Below are positions 9,473 to 22,855 of a DNA stretch of 64,000 bases, piece after piece. The notes below the pieces were generated by a model. The model made no database searches, was not told the DNA's origin, and saw only the letters and a program-made list of their open reading frames with translations. The stretch comes from Erythroxylum novogranatense. Lineage: Eukaryota; Streptophyta; Magnoliopsida; Malpighiales; Erythroxylaceae. Position 1 is the stretch's first letter; each line of letters opens with the position of its first letter. The translations under genes and the position numbers were made by a program. Where the stretch lies: positions 35,779,005-35,843,004 of the forward strand of contig CM057224.1 of assembly GCA_029891385.1 (NCBI GenBank), given 5' to 3'.

Positions 9473-12400
9473 TCCTCATGATTACTCGCCATTCTTCACT
9501 TTCAGTATCAATAACACATATATCAGATCATAACAATACTTCCTAATCCTGTCCAAGTAACACTTTGCGAATCCAAATCATCTTTTAGGTTTAAGACTGA
9601 CTTACCAATCTAATAACACCCCAATCACATAGAGGCCACTTATAACAAATTTAATTCTCCGATTTACTCCTTCATCTTCATCAAGTGTATCTTGGCCAAG
9701 GTGATACACTTCGAAGCATTTCATTTATCGCTTATCAGATTACATTGCTTTAGGATTAACAATAACCTCGATAATAATCAACTCGACTCATTGTCCTTAA
9801 TTTGGATTTCTTAACCCCTATTACCGATTCATTTCATTTACCAACATTATTTCAATCAATCATGGCCTTCGACTATTGAATGTTATCAACAATAAAACAA
9901 TTGATATACCCACAATCAATCTGGACTATACATCAATTTCATGTCTCAATAAATTCTAAAGGTATCAGTTTCACATTTATCTCCAGCAGTCAAGTCTTTT
10001 GAAATATCACACATATAATCATTCGATTTCACATTCTAAACTGTCTATTACTCTTTCAATGAATTCTTACCAGAACATAAAACTTCGATTGTTCCTTGTG
10101 TTTTCTCTAACAGTTTCTTTGGTGGGTATTACCCATACTTCTTAATCCAGTCATAATTCTCGTTTTCTCAAAACTTGGATTCATTATCAATTCCTCCATA
10201 AGGTTCGCAAATTCCAAGTCCTCAATTCGGGTTTTGCCAATCCTTTTATACACATCTGATTTGGAATTCCAATAGCTAATAATACTTTCTTTTTGCCCCT
10301 TTGCTAGATCGACGGTTTGCACTCAGTATTACACTAGGTTTAATAACCTTATCACCCAAATTGTGATCTTCTATCATTGACTTTTCTATTCAATACGTTA
10401 AACTGCATCACTAGCTTAATTTCAAAATATTCAATCGCATAATCCTTTTCAATTCCTTCAAACTCCCGAAACATCTTGATCGATTATCGACTATCAATTT
10501 GCATATCCATAGATATCTCCAAAAATGTTTTTTTACAAATAAAATCTCCAAACTTTCAAAGCAATACTTAATACAACAAGTTTCAAGTCGTCAATCACTA
10601 TGCAGTCCATGAGATTATACTTGTCCCTATGCACATCAAACCTCTTTACACTATTTCAATAGATTGCATCATAACCTTTACTGAGACATTTCATTAAATA
10701 TTGCAAAATCTCCAATTCAGAGTACTACCATCAAAACTCGAATTGTAAATATCTCAAATGTTTCTTTTTACAATCATCAGTCATATAATTCACACGTTCT
10801 TTCTCAATCAATTCTGTCAATTAGCTAAGACCAGAAAACCTTTAACAACTTCTGGATGCATCCAACATACAGCTAGTTCTAAATAGCTCCAAATCCCATA
10901 TACATATGTCCTTTGCAATTTTGCGATCTCCTATATTATCATTAAGTCTCCCAATGCCATATTCGAATACTAATGCATCCACAATTCATTTGATCAAGCT
11001 AAGATTCAGTTTTATGAAACTTCCATGATATGAAAGATTTCCCTATCTATGCAAAATATTCTTCTCCACTTTTCACATACATAAATACATAATTAATGAT
11101 CATAACCACTATCCAATCTAAATACAATTCAGAAACTTAATTCTTCAATAATATAACACTGTCGGGACATTGCTATCTCTGACAGTTACAACCCTAAACT
11201 CCTTATACCCATGATTGATTTCCTTAGCTCTTAAAATATCTAAATTCCCCAATGAGGAAAAATTCTCTTATGATTTTCTCAGTTTCATCATAACATATTC
11301 TGACACATGTTCCTTTACACTAATTTCTCCACATACTTCAATGTATTGCCATCATTACAAACTGGGTTGATAACACATTCATCATATCAACTTTATACTT
11401 CCCGAACATTTTACACAAAATATTCGTGAACCGATATTCTCCTCATAATCACGACTAATGTCTCTTTACTGTTTAATAATCCTATTACATAATCGGATTC
11501 TTTACATTGACATAGTACATACCTACTCAGTAGCAAATTCTATCTTTTACGCTTGAGTCTCCACTAGGATCAGGACTCCCAATAATGACTTTTCGTTCAT
11601 TTCAAATTTATCTCTAATTTGTCCTTTCATTGCTAAATTTTTCAATTGTAATCGTGTGATCGACTTAATCCAATTCAAGGAAACTCTTCTTTGAAAGAAG
11701 ATTTCTCGATACTTTCATCGATACTGCTCATGAAATTCCAAATCATCAACAGTCATCTCATTTCTTGTCAGCTAATCACAATGCCTTAGGAAATCAATTT
11801 TAGCTATAACTCATAATATCCCATAAAGATCAATTATGCCACAATTCATATAATCAGGACATCCGTTTTAATAAAATTCAGCGAAGTATATACTACCAAA
11901 ATCATTTCATCTTATCGAGAGACAGATGTAGGACAACTCACCAATAAGTCACTCACGCTAAGGATACTTTGATCTCAGTTGATTTTTGACAACACTCTCC
12001 TTTTTTTGCACCTGTCCTCGCTCGTGAGGAGTATGCCATGCTCGTGTCCTTAACATATAACAATTTCCATTCATTCCCAATTGAACACTATAAGCACTTT
12101 CATTTCTTATTCTAACTCATATTGAACTTTAAACTATAAGAACTATGACTAGCAATTATCCACTAACTCACCGATTACTTCCAATATCATCTCCACACAT
12201 ATGATACATATAAGCTTAATAATTTCACTGGCCACGGTGCTCCCATTATCAGGTGTGCGTTCACATAGGCAAATCAACTGAACCTAGACGACTTTTTCAT
12301 CTACCATCGTCATTGTCTTACATTTCAATCTTTTCATTATTTTATTAGACCCATGTATTTTCACACTCAAATCCATATCATAGATGTACAATCATTCTTG

Positions 12401-12922
12401 CTTTCCCACTAACATATTCTGACTTTAAATCATAAACCCTTATTCATAACTCTCATCACGGTAATCAAACCCAATTGTAGCTTCTACAGATCCTAGAACA
12501 TTTTAATTTCATCCACTTTGCTTATACACTTTAAATCTTGCCATTTCTAACACATCGCTATTTTCCTTTATCAATCCTCAACTATAACTTCATATCTATC
12601 CAACATTCACGGATATATTCGGTATTACTCTGATGTCGTATTTCATAATATATCCATCAGTACCAATACACTAAATCTTCATTTGTCAAATCGAACCATA
12701 CACTTTTTCTTATTTCACGATATCCACAACTTCTATTTATCACTTTCCAACATATCATCATTTTCCTCACTATTTCTAACCACTTAAACAATTGATACAG
12801 GCTCATGCATGTGACTCATATGCTAGACTGGGGATCAGTTGTCACTGTCTGCCATGACATGACTTAAATGCATGTAACTTGACCCATATTTTCAGAATGC
12901 CCATGTAAGATTGTACTTCTGG
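9473..12922 (-). mobile_element. non-coding internal region of minus-strand LTR element
   Basis: About 3.4 kb of AT-rich sequence lying downstream, on the minus strand, of the primer site at 12923-12934. No frame reaches 80 codons and I recognise no gag or pol motif in any frame. It could be a large retrotransposon derivative (LARD) internal region, or a coding region decayed past recognition. No polypurine tract or 3' LTR is seen at the low end, so that end is truncated or rearranged near 9473. Confidence 0.55.
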
Positions 12923-12934
12923 GCTCTGATACCA
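12923..12934 (-). other. primer binding site (minus strand)
   Basis: The plus strand reads GCTCTGATACCA, the complement of TGGTATCAGAGC. It lies four bases from the LTR end at 12939. Confidence 0.9.
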
Positions 12935-12938
12935 CAAA

Positions 12939-15193
12939 TGTAGCATCCCACTCCCGCGAGACCCAAACTCGACATCGTGGGTGATATTCGAACCCGTGCC
13001 TCACGAGGGTGGTAAGATAGAGCAGTCAAAGCAGTCCAAAAACTCAGTAAGACATTCTTTTATTTTTGCAAACAATCGAGTGCACAGAAATCAGTAAACA
13101 GTTTGGACCCACTTAATACAAAAGCATTTCGATCGAACACAATTTCAATAATCAAATTACAATACAGCAATAATCAATTAGGGCCCTTTGAAATAGCAGT
13201 ACTGTTATGCGGAATACAAATTTACATATAAATCAGAATAACACTAATGCAGATGTGAACTGATCCCGACCTCTATCTGTCACTTAAATGCTGTAAGTAT
13301 ACTCCCGTTGGCTTAACGAGGTATTCTTCTTATCCTGAAAAATAGTTGCAATTTTGGGTGAGTTTGCGAACTCAATGAGAAACCATCATTGATGGTTCAC
13401 CCAATTCATGCATATACAGTCAATTCACAGAATATCACATAGTACCATGTACAGAAATATCACATGCACTATCATTTTACAAATATAAGGCGTTTCGCCT
13501 TTCATACAGTCCATTTTTAATCATATGGTTATGCAATGAACATGTGACACTTCCCATTTTATTACGGTGTTGTGACCATACGCCTGAACTGTCCCAGTGA
13601 CGGGTACATTAACGGTGAGCCGGTGGCTCTGAAATACGTTGGGCTTGAATGCCCTGATACGGTGAGCCTGTGGCTCTGAATGACGTTGGGCTTGAAGCCC
13701 TGTTGCGTGGAGCTTTAAGCTCTGAAATATATTGGCTACTCCGGTCACAACTGTCATTATCTGATCATACTTTTATGCATGGATGCATATGTCCCAATTT
13801 ACATTTACCGTCGGTTTACATTTCAGTGTCCCATTTCACATTAACGATAATTCAATTCACAATCACACACAAATAGCACTTCGATATCACATTACAATAC
13901 TTTGGACACCCGTGGTCCGAAATCAATCATAAGCAATCACAAATAAACCCTCCATTATCTCCACATGGCATGATTGCATAAAATCAAACACATAAAGGTT
14001 GAGAAACCAACTAGGTTACTCACCAGCACTTTCGAGCTATTGCCTGGAAGTCTCAGCACTGTCCGTGGAATGACGATCCAACGGTGCCTCTATAACAGTC
14101 AAATAGTCATTCATTACTAAATGCATAATCAGAAATATTCAATGATGCACATGTCTGAAATAAAAGATGTACGATGCAAGTTCATGACCTTCCCGGTGAT
14201 ATTTCCCAATTTTCACTTTCTTTTGACAAACCTAACCTTTCACTCAATTGCTCAATAATAACTCATTTCAATTCATTAACATAACATGGAACTCCACCAA
14301 TTTTATTTCTAACATTAAGTCAATTTACCAAGTCATACTCACTCAAGAAAGACCTCGATTTCAGTGTCACTATTCTCTAGATCAAAATTCATCCATTATG
14401 CTTAGTTTCTACAATTATACTCCAATTATCATGAAACAATCCTTAGGTTGCAATAGGAAACCATATTCAACTTTCTTTCAATATTCAAGATCTCGCTCAT
14501 TTGATTCCAAATTTTCTTTCTTAACATCAATTGTAGACCTCTTTCTCTAGTTTATAACGAATCAAGAATCACCTCAATTGGAGGTCTACACCATTAGTTA
14601 TGGCCTAAAAACCAAACTAAATCAAATCAGAGAAATATCCCTCGCGAACAGCTTCTATAGAGCTCGCCGCGACGTATAAGAAAAGGCTCGTTGTGGCGTA
14701 GATTTGCATGCTCGCCGCGACGTCCATCCATGCTCGTCGCGGCGAGTAACTGTTTGCTTGTCGCGACGAGGCCCATCAACGCATGTCATGGCGTGCGGGG
14801 CTCCGATTATCTTCTCCGATGAATTTTTTCACCTTTTTCTCACTAAAACCTCCATAACTCACCCATAACTACCTCAATCTTTCACATTAAAACCCATGTA
14901 TGCATCAAGCTAACAAATAAACAACATTAAACCATTTACTTACCAAAATCAAGCTTTAAATCTCCAAACTACTGAAAATCCTCCAACCTCTTTCCTCTTT
15001 TCTCTATCACCAACGGTGAGCTTCTGAGCTCTCGAAAATTAACACTCTCTCAAGGGTTTTAATTTATCTTCAACCACAGAGAAGGAACAAGCAATAATCT
15101 CACAGGTAGAGATCGAAAATCACTGAGGAAGGGGAAGAAGAAAAACCTGCCCTAGGTATAGGAAATGGGTTTTACAGCAACATGGATTGTAAA
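12939..15193 (-). mobile_element. 5' LTR of minus-strand element, 3' part
   Basis: On the minus strand this LTR runs from 25839 down to 25311, is interrupted by the solo LTR 15194-25305, and continues from 15193 to 12939, ending GGGATGCTACA before the primer site. It has the family hallmarks in reverse: exon-like block 14089-14024 with donor GGTGAGTAACC, mini-hairpin array 13608-13735, hairpin near 13345-13400, acceptor-like TTTTCAG at 13336, and CpG tract 14650-14805. The total of about 2.8 kb resembles the other TGTAACATC LTRs. Confidence 0.88.
14650..14805 (-). repeat. CpG-dense tract in minus-strand LTR
   Basis: Spaced copies of CTCGCCGCGACG and CTCGTCGCGGCGAG, the reverse complement of the units at 838-1040. 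Confidence 0.7.
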
Positions 15194-15334
15194 TGTAACA
15201 TCCCGTTACTGATGTGATGGGCATATTGGTAATTCGGATGAGTTAGTTTTGAGTGCATATATATTTTGAACTGCACATGCATTTTGCCTCTATATTATAG
15301 ATAAATGATTATTGTTGCACTAGCATATGCATGT

Positions 15335-15875
15335 TGTTGGACCCCACCCCCCACCCGTAGGTGTTTGCAGGTTATACTGCGGCGAGTGTTTGCGGGTTAT
15401 ACCGCGGCATCCAACCTTAATCAGTATTGTCCTCTTTGGTCATGGGTGAGCCACGGCTCGAACCCATGACCTCAAGGTTTTATAGCTTCCACATGCTCGC
15501 CTCTTACCATTTGACCCCTTTTAATGTTGGACCCTTTTCACTTTAGTAGGTGTTTGCGAGTTATCTTGCGGCAGTGTTTGTAGGTTATACCACGGCATCA
15601 ACCTTAATCAGTATTGTCCTCTTTGATCATGGGTGAGCCACGGCTCGAACCCGTGACCTCGAGTTTATAGCTTCCACGCTGCCTTCTTGCTTTGGCTAGG
15701 CTAGCCAAATGGTAAGAGGCGATCATGTGAAGCTATAGCTGAGGTCACGGGTTCGAGCCGTGGCTCACCCATGACCAAAGAGGACAATCTGATGGAGATT
15801 GAATGTCATGTATAATCCATGAAACACTCGCCGAAAGATAACTCTTCTACACCTACGGAAAGGGGGGGTCCAACA
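15335..15875. mobile_element. palindromic foldback element with tRNA-like arms, CATGT duplication
   Basis: Ends are TGTTGGACCCC and GGGGGTCCAACA, flanked by CATGT at 15330-15334 and 15876-15880. The centre is TTTGGCTAG-G-CTAGCCAAA (15691-15709). The right arm has A-box-like TAGCCAAATGG (15701-15711) and B-box-like GTTCGAGCC (15751-15759). The left half carries two successive inverted arms, each starting TGTTGGACCC (15335 and near 15535), so the element has one extra left arm. TG...CA ends and a 5-bp duplication are LTR-retrotransposon hallmarks, yet there is no coding sequence, primer site or direct terminal repeat. Confidence 0.85.
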
Positions 15876-16864
15876 CATGTACATGCATGTATGATATTTC
15901 CCGGTAAAATTGTGAAAATCGAAATTATGAGATTTTTGTATAGATTGTGCTTTGATTAGTGAATTGATGTGAAAATTGAAATTTTGAGGTTTGAAAAATG
16001 AAATTGGAGTGTAGGATCATGTATTTCCTATTTTTGAGGAAGTATAGAAATTTTCTTGGAATTTTTAGAGTAATAGGTCCGGACCGAAAAAATGACCTAA
16101 AGGCTGATTAATTGGATTTCGGTTCCGAAATTGATTAGAAATTGGCACGAGATACTTAGAGTTATGATTTTAGGATTTATTATTAATAACCATTGCAAAA
16201 TTTGGGAGAAATTAGAATAAGAAACTGGATTTACGCTGTTCAGATTAGTCTTGGGGCAATTGAATTGCCAAACGATCCCTTAAGCCTTTAAGTCATTTTG
16301 TATAAAACCCTTACCTTCTGAAATATTGTTTTTCACGATCCTCCCTTACCTTGGAAAGAAATTTCTCTTTGTTCTTCTTCTCCTCCTTTGTGGATCTTCC
16401 ACCTTGCTTGCTTTTTCCTTTCATTGTCTTCTTGTTAAATTGCTCTTATCTTCATCTCTAACCTAACCCTAAGTTTTGTGTTGGAGAGGAAAATGTTTGG
16501 TGTTTTTATGGGTGATTGCCGTGGGTATGCTTAGCTTGAGGGTTGGAGAATTTTGAATGATTTTTTAAGATTTGAAGGATTAATCAAGTAAGCTCTTTCT
16601 CCTTTATGTTTTGGATAGTTTGAATTGAAGGTTGATTTGAGTTTATGATTGTTTAGAAATAGTATGAATTTTCGGATGATAGGGATTTGAGAATTTTCTT
16701 GATTTTGATTTGGGTATTTGGGGAAAAATTGATTTTAGATGGAATTGAGGTTAAGGGTTAGTAGTTTAGGGTATATTGAGTTGTTTTGGAGTGTTTGTGA
16801 AGAGAAAAGTTGGATTAAAAATCAACAGATCTGAGAAATCTAGGTTTCGGGCGTTTTCTGGGTT

Positions 16865-17065
16865 TGCACGTCGCGATGTGTGATGAACACACCACGGCGA
16901 GCAAATTCCCTCCTGCACGCCGCGAAGAGCTGAAGCGGGCACGCCGTAGCAAGCAGATTTCTTCTACACGCCGTGGCATGAGCGCGCCTTGCAAGCGGTG
17001 GCGAAGCGAAGCGTCGCGATGCGTCAGTAACGCAGACGTCATGACGAAGGCTAGGGTCTCATGTG
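16865..17065 (+). repeat. CpG-dense tract in solo LTR
   Basis: Units such as CACGCCGCGAAG and CACGCCGTGGC, a decayed form of the tract at 838-1040 with many C-to-T differences. Confidence 0.7.
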
Positions 17066-20000
17066 GTGAGGGCACCCATTTTTTTCGAAAATGAAGTTGA
17101 ACCTTGTAATTGATTTTTGAGGTTTTAAATTCCTAATAAGTTGGTTATTGATTGATTGTGATTTAGAGACTAAGAATTTCAAAAGTTATAAGAATAGAAT
17201 TTTTAAATTTATTCTGAAAGTTCTCGAAATCGGATGGGAATTGAATAGTGAATGTGATTTATAATTGGAGTATGACTTTAGAGAGTTTGGATCTTAGTCA
17301 AATAAATTATGGAATCCAGGAATTGCTATCTTTTAGAGGAAAAAGAGTTGAATTGGAAAGATTCGGGATTAGGATCGGGAATGTCATAAACATGTAGTGT
17401 ACGCAATTAAATCGTTTCATATGCATTATTGGCTACTGTAAATTGAGCAATTAGTAATGTTTATTTATTCTGATTGTTTAGAGGCACAAATGGAGCGTCG
17501 ATCCTCCGACGTAGCTAAAACTTCCCAGCATTAGCTCGGAAGTTTAGAGGTGAGTAACCTAGTTGGTTCCTCGATCTTTGTGTGTTTAAATTATGTGCTT
17601 ATGCCATGCGGAAGAAATGGAGGGTTTACGTGTTTAATTGTGATTGGTTTCAGACCATAGGTGTTCGAAGTATTGGAACTTGTTATTGAAGTGTGTACGT
17701 GTATAATTAAATGCGAATCGGGCATGTGCTATTTAGTAATTGAAACATATGCATTTCATGCATAAAAGTATGATCAGATAATGACAGTTGTGACTGGAGC
17801 AGCCAACGTATTTTAGAGCTTTAAGCTTAACGCACAGGGCTTCGAGCCTAACATATTGCAGAGCCACTGACCCAACGTATCAGGGCATTCAGGCCCAATG
17901 TATTCAGAGCCACAGGTTCAACGCAATGTGCCCGTCCTTTGGGGCGATTCGGTAAAGAGTCACAACAACGAAATAAAATGGAAAGTGTCACATGTGCATC
18001 GCATATGCAAAGGATTGAATGTGAACTGTGTGAAAGGCGAAATGCCTTATATTGTGAACGATAATGCATGTGATGACTCTGAATATGTTATTGTGTGATA
18101 TTATGTGAAATTCTATGAACTGTTTGTATATGCATAAGTTGGGTGAACCATCGATGATGGTTTCTCGCTGATTTCGCAAACTCACCCAACATTGCAATAT
18201 ATTTTTCAGGACAGAGATAGTAGACTCCTAGCTCCAGTTAGCGAGAGACTTTTCCTGCCTTGTTGAGCGCGTTGGCAAGAGATGTTGGACCCTGAATTTT
18301 TTTTAAAATGTCATTAAGTATGAATTGTGTTAATTATATGATTATGCTTTAATTTGGGTTAATTGGGAGTATTATGGATAATTAAGGTTTAATTGCGATT
18401 AAATGAGAATTAAAAGGTAAGAATTATGAGGGTATTTTGGGAAAATGACTTAGGTTGAAGAGGGTTTAGGCTTGTGAGAAGGGTAACTTAGTCTTTGTTC
18501 CCTTTAGGTTTAAGGGAAAGAAATTAAAGAGAAAAGAAAGAGAAGAAGGAAAAGAAGGAAATAGAAGGGAAGAGAAAGAGGAGAAGCGCCGTCGGTGGAG
18601 AAGAAGAGGAGAAGAAGAGAGATTTTCGATCTTTGAGACTTCCGACAGTTTCGAATCATTTCCGGGTAAGTCTCATTTTGTTTAAGCTTGTTTTAGTTGG
18701 ATTAAACCCTAAGGTGGCTTGAATATGTGAGAATCGAAGGTTTATGGTTTTAGGGCATAAGTGTAGGGATTTCCTTGGGTTGATGTGTTGCATCCCGAAT
18801 TCGGAACCCAACTACTTAATCTGAAACCCTCATACTTATATACAAGTATAAGGTCAATTAAAGTCCTCCGTAAAAAAACTTGTAAGATTCATCTTAATTA
18901 TCCTCCAATTAAAAAAAATAATCTTCTTAGGGCCCAAAATTAAAATCCAATTCCTAAGCTGATATGAAATTTCATGCCGCTGTAAAATCAGCAATGAAAA
19001 TCACTTGATCGAGCTTCCTTGATTTCACTAGAATTTTCCAAAATGCGGACTCATGTTCTATAATTTTCAACCAATTGCTTCACTTTGATTGAATCCATAA
19101 TTTCAATTTAATTCCTAAGACTCTCAAATTTGCATAAAAAGGGGGACAATGATTTTAGAAAACTAATGCTTCGAAAATCGAGAGAATCGGAAGTCAATTG
19201 CAAAAGTTATAAGAGGAAAATCAGAAATGACCAAATGAATAGTAACAATGACCAAATGAATAGTAATCAGCCAAATTCTGACCCTCATAACTTCTTACTC
19301 CTAACTCCGAATAAGACATATCATACCTCCATGGAAAGATGAAAAGACCCTCTACATCTTTCATGAAGGATGGAAAAACCGATTCCCGCTTTAAAGGGGC
19401 GAAAAACCCTTTCGATGGTTCAGCCCAAATTACCATATGAATAGTAATCCGAGAACCAAAAGCATAGTGGGCAACAATTTTCAAATGTTCATAACCTTTT
19501 TATCTTAAGTCTAAAAATGACCCATTTTATACCATTTTAAAGATCTTAACAGGCTCTACAATTTTCCAGAAGACCTCCTAGTCTAATTCAACCATTTAGG
19601 AGGTTAAAAACCCAAGCGAAGTTGCTGCCAAATTTATGAAAAATTTGACAGCACCTCCCCTAAAATTACTCTAGCCAAAATCTCCAATTTTATTAATCCA
19701 AACTTCAAACCTGCATAAAACCACTTCAATCTTCCAAATCTTCAATCATTCAACTACTAATCCAATCCAAATCATCTCATCAATTTACGCAAATGGCAGC
19801 AATCTCACTGTTAAACATCTATCTATTTCAAAGCTTAAGGAAATACTATCTCATACTTGCTTTTAGCATTTCCAACCATACAATCATACATGCTTAATAC
19901 ACTTTACATTTGACACTTCAAATATTAAAGGAAACATATACAATACACTTTAACTTCAAAATTCTTACATTTTCGCGGAAATACGTAAATACAAAGCTTC

Positions 20001-20366
20001 AAAGGCATTTTAGCCCAAATACATCAAAGTTAACACAAATGCTAGTATCAAGAACAAGCTAATGCTTTGATTTCTCAAAGCACGACAAAATGCATCGGAG
20101 TTGCCTCAATCCCGATGCGGCTACTCAATTTCTCGCTTACGACCTGCGGAGGGGAAATTGGGGGTGAGCTCGACGGCTCCGTGGGTAATAACTTAATAAA
20201 AGAGAAATAAGCAAAAACCATTTTTCATTCATTCATTCATACAAAGTCACATTAAGAAAACCATTTTCAATTTTTCAAAACTCGTCACAGAATACAACAA
20301 TTCAAACAATTTACAAAGTTAACGAATATCAAACAATAGCACAAAATCACATAACGGATGGTTTGA

Positions 20367-20463
20367 TGTTGGACCCCACACCCCACCCATAGGTGTTTGC
20401 AGGTTATACTGCGGCGTGTGTTTGCGGGTTATACCGCGGCATCCAACACAAAACACACAACAA
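20367..20463 (+). mobile_element. 97-bp foldback-terminus insertion with 9-bp duplication
   Basis: Begins TGTTGGACCCCACACCCC and repeats a 23-bp unit around GCGGGTTATACCGCGGC twice, as in the outer arms at 15335 and 32853, then CCAACA and a short A/C tail. ATGGTTTGA lies at 20358-20366 and again at 20464-20472. It carries no tRNA-like boxes. Nine bases differ from the 5-bp duplication at 15335, so a different insertion route or a chance repeat is possible. Confidence 0.65.
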
Positions 20464-21787
20464 ATGGTTTGAGTGATCCTAACATGACGTACTATACATG
20501 TCCGACAAGCGACCATGTATAGCCGTGAACAGAGGAGAGTCTGATTTCGGAGCTCCTATGCCACTAAGCAAAGGTAGTGCGGCTATATAGACAAGTGCAC
20601 ACTTGCTAACGGAGGGGATCACTACAAACCCAAGTAATCATGTATTTTCATATCATTCACATCATTCACACATTTCATAAAGCTTAGCCACAAAGGGCCT
20701 TACTATAATTCACATAATCGTCGAAATCACATATTCTAACCTTTTTCACTTAACAAACCATTTTACAAACATTTTCACAATGTCTTTACATACACAAGAC
20801 ATCTCATAGTAATTTAAACCATCACATAAAACAAGTAATACAAACTTTGTAAATCATTGGAAAGCAATAGTTAGCATTGATAATAAACTATAACATGCTT
20901 ATTAACTCAATTATTAAGAAATCACCTACCTTAATCCCTTTAGCTCTAGGATTGACCAAATTGCCTCTCCTCTACTTCCAATTGCCTTATTGGACCTTAA
21001 TCAAAGCATAACAATTCTAATTAACAAAAGATCAAATGCTGGAAAATTTTAAAGCATGGAAAAACTTGACTTTAACCTTACATAATCTCACTTATACCTT
21101 TCCTATACCTCCAATTACCCTATTTGTCCTTAATCAAAGCATAAAAGCCTTAATTAACACTAAACATCAAAGCTGGAAAATTTTAAAGAATGCAAAACAT
21201 GAATTAAAGCCTACCTAACTTTGCCTATGCCATTCCTAAACTATAACCATCATAACCTCTCTCAATTTAATCAATATTTTCGAAAATCTCATGCTTTAAA
21301 GAGACCAACACCAATCTGATTTTTTTTAACAACCCTTCTTCTTTCCTTTACTCTTAACAAAACCTCTTAAACTTTCCTTTCTAAGCAAGAAAGGCAAAAT
21401 TCTAACAAAAACCCATGAATTAACAAAAGATAAACATGCTGAAATTTTTAAGAAAAGGGGAAAACATGAAATTGATTCAACATCACCTTAACTTTATCTA
21501 ACCCATTAGCATCAAAACCTATCCAAATAATTAACAAAAATTCGAAAATCTTCAACCCACGAAATCAAAATTTTGCTTCAATGGAAATTCAAACCCCTTT
21601 CTTTTCTTATTCTCTCTCTAGAAACTCTTCCAACCATCCTTGTTAAACATGAAAGACAACAATCTAACATTCAAGCCATGAATTTTGAATTTCCCATACC
21701 TTAAGCATGACCCACGAATCTGATTTTTGTTTTCTTTCTAATGGAAGCTTACACTCTTTCTCTTCCTTGCAAAACCAAAGCCTAACC

Positions 21788-21820
21788 TTCTTCTCTTCTT
21801 CTTCTTCTTCTTCTTCTTCT
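21788..21820 (+). repeat. CTT microsatellite
   Basis: An uninterrupted run of TTC/CTT triplets inside the minus-strand solo LTR, in the GA-rich leader-like region of that strand. Confidence 0.9.
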
Positions 21821-22699
21821 CCTAGCTTGGCCGAATGACTCTCCCTCTCTTTTGTTCTTGTATTTTCGTAACCTTCTCTTCCTAAGGCTTAAAAATAAGT
21901 TGTCTTAAACTTAAAAACCCTAACCCATACGACAACACTTCAACACTTCCACTTTTCTTATTTTCCTTACACATTTTCGATGGTTTACTCTCCTCCCACG
22001 GCAACACTTCATTCCCTACTTCATTCTTTATTTAATTTCACCATAAAAGACAAATAAGCCCTTCCTTATAAGCTTTAAGCTTTATAAGCTTTAGTAAACT
22101 TCCTAATTTACCTCATTCATTCTCTTTTAATGACAACCTAATGGACCCTAGCCCAATGCTTCCATTCTTCTTCATTTAATTACAATATATGTCAAAGGGC
22201 TAAAAGCCCACCTAATATACCTTAGGCCTTAAAACCATATACAACATCCCAATTTACTTTTTCAATTCAACTTTTTTTTTCAATTCTAACAACGTAATAA
22301 AACTCTAATCCCTCCATTTAATCTTTATTAGCCTAAACAAATATAACCCTCAATTCATATAATTCTTTGAATACTAACAATGCATCACAAAATAATAATT
22401 TCTTAACAAATCGAATTTCACTAAATCCCTTCATTTAATAATCATAACCTACACAATAAAATCCTCAATTTATTCCAACTAAATTAAAAATTATCGAACT
22501 AAAACCTCAAAATAATTTAAACATGCTTAATGCGAATCGGGGCCCAACATGATGTGTTTGTGATGGATTTGAAGCTCAGAATGGGTTAGAAATGTAGTAG
22601 AGGACTTGATCTAAAGTTTAGATGTGTTGCATTTGAGTTTGGGTAAGGATTGAAGTCGGAAAATGCAGAAATCAGGGGTTCGGAATCTCAACTCCGCCC

Positions 22700-22855
22700 C
22701 GCACGTCGCGACGTGCGCAAGAGCACACCGCGGCATGCGGAGAAAAATGGCACGCTGTGTGCACCAGGTGCACGTCGCGGCGTGCGAGTGATGCGCACGC
22801 CGCGACGCACACTTCGGTGCACACCGCGGCCAGCGTACCTTCGCCGCGGCGAACC
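22700..22855 (+). repeat. CpG-dense tract in TGTTGGACCC solo LTR
   Basis: Repeats of CACGTCGCGACGTGCG and CACGCCGCGACGCACAC in an LTR family that is otherwise different from the TGTAACATC group. The open frames of up to 115 codons over this tract are composition artefacts. Confidence 0.75.

Larger units (their letters stand above)
18786..22549 (-). mobile_element. solo LTR (minus strand) inside the TGTTGGACCC solo LTR
   Basis: On the plus strand it begins TGTTGCATCCCG and ends GGGGCCCAACA, flanked by TGATG at 18781-18785 and 22550-22554. Read on the minus strand it starts TGTTGGGCCCCG. It holds a hairpin and pyrimidine-rich acceptor-like motif (minus strand, near 20150) and a donor-like GGTAGGTG near 20930. 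It contains a 97-bp foldback fragment. No coding potential was seen. Confidence 0.88.

Noticed and set aside
15335..15875. Mutator-like DNA transposon explanation for the palindromic elements
   Set aside because: The clean duplication here is 5 bp, not 9, and the ends are TG...CA. The 9-bp repeat at 20358 keeps the option open only for that fragment.
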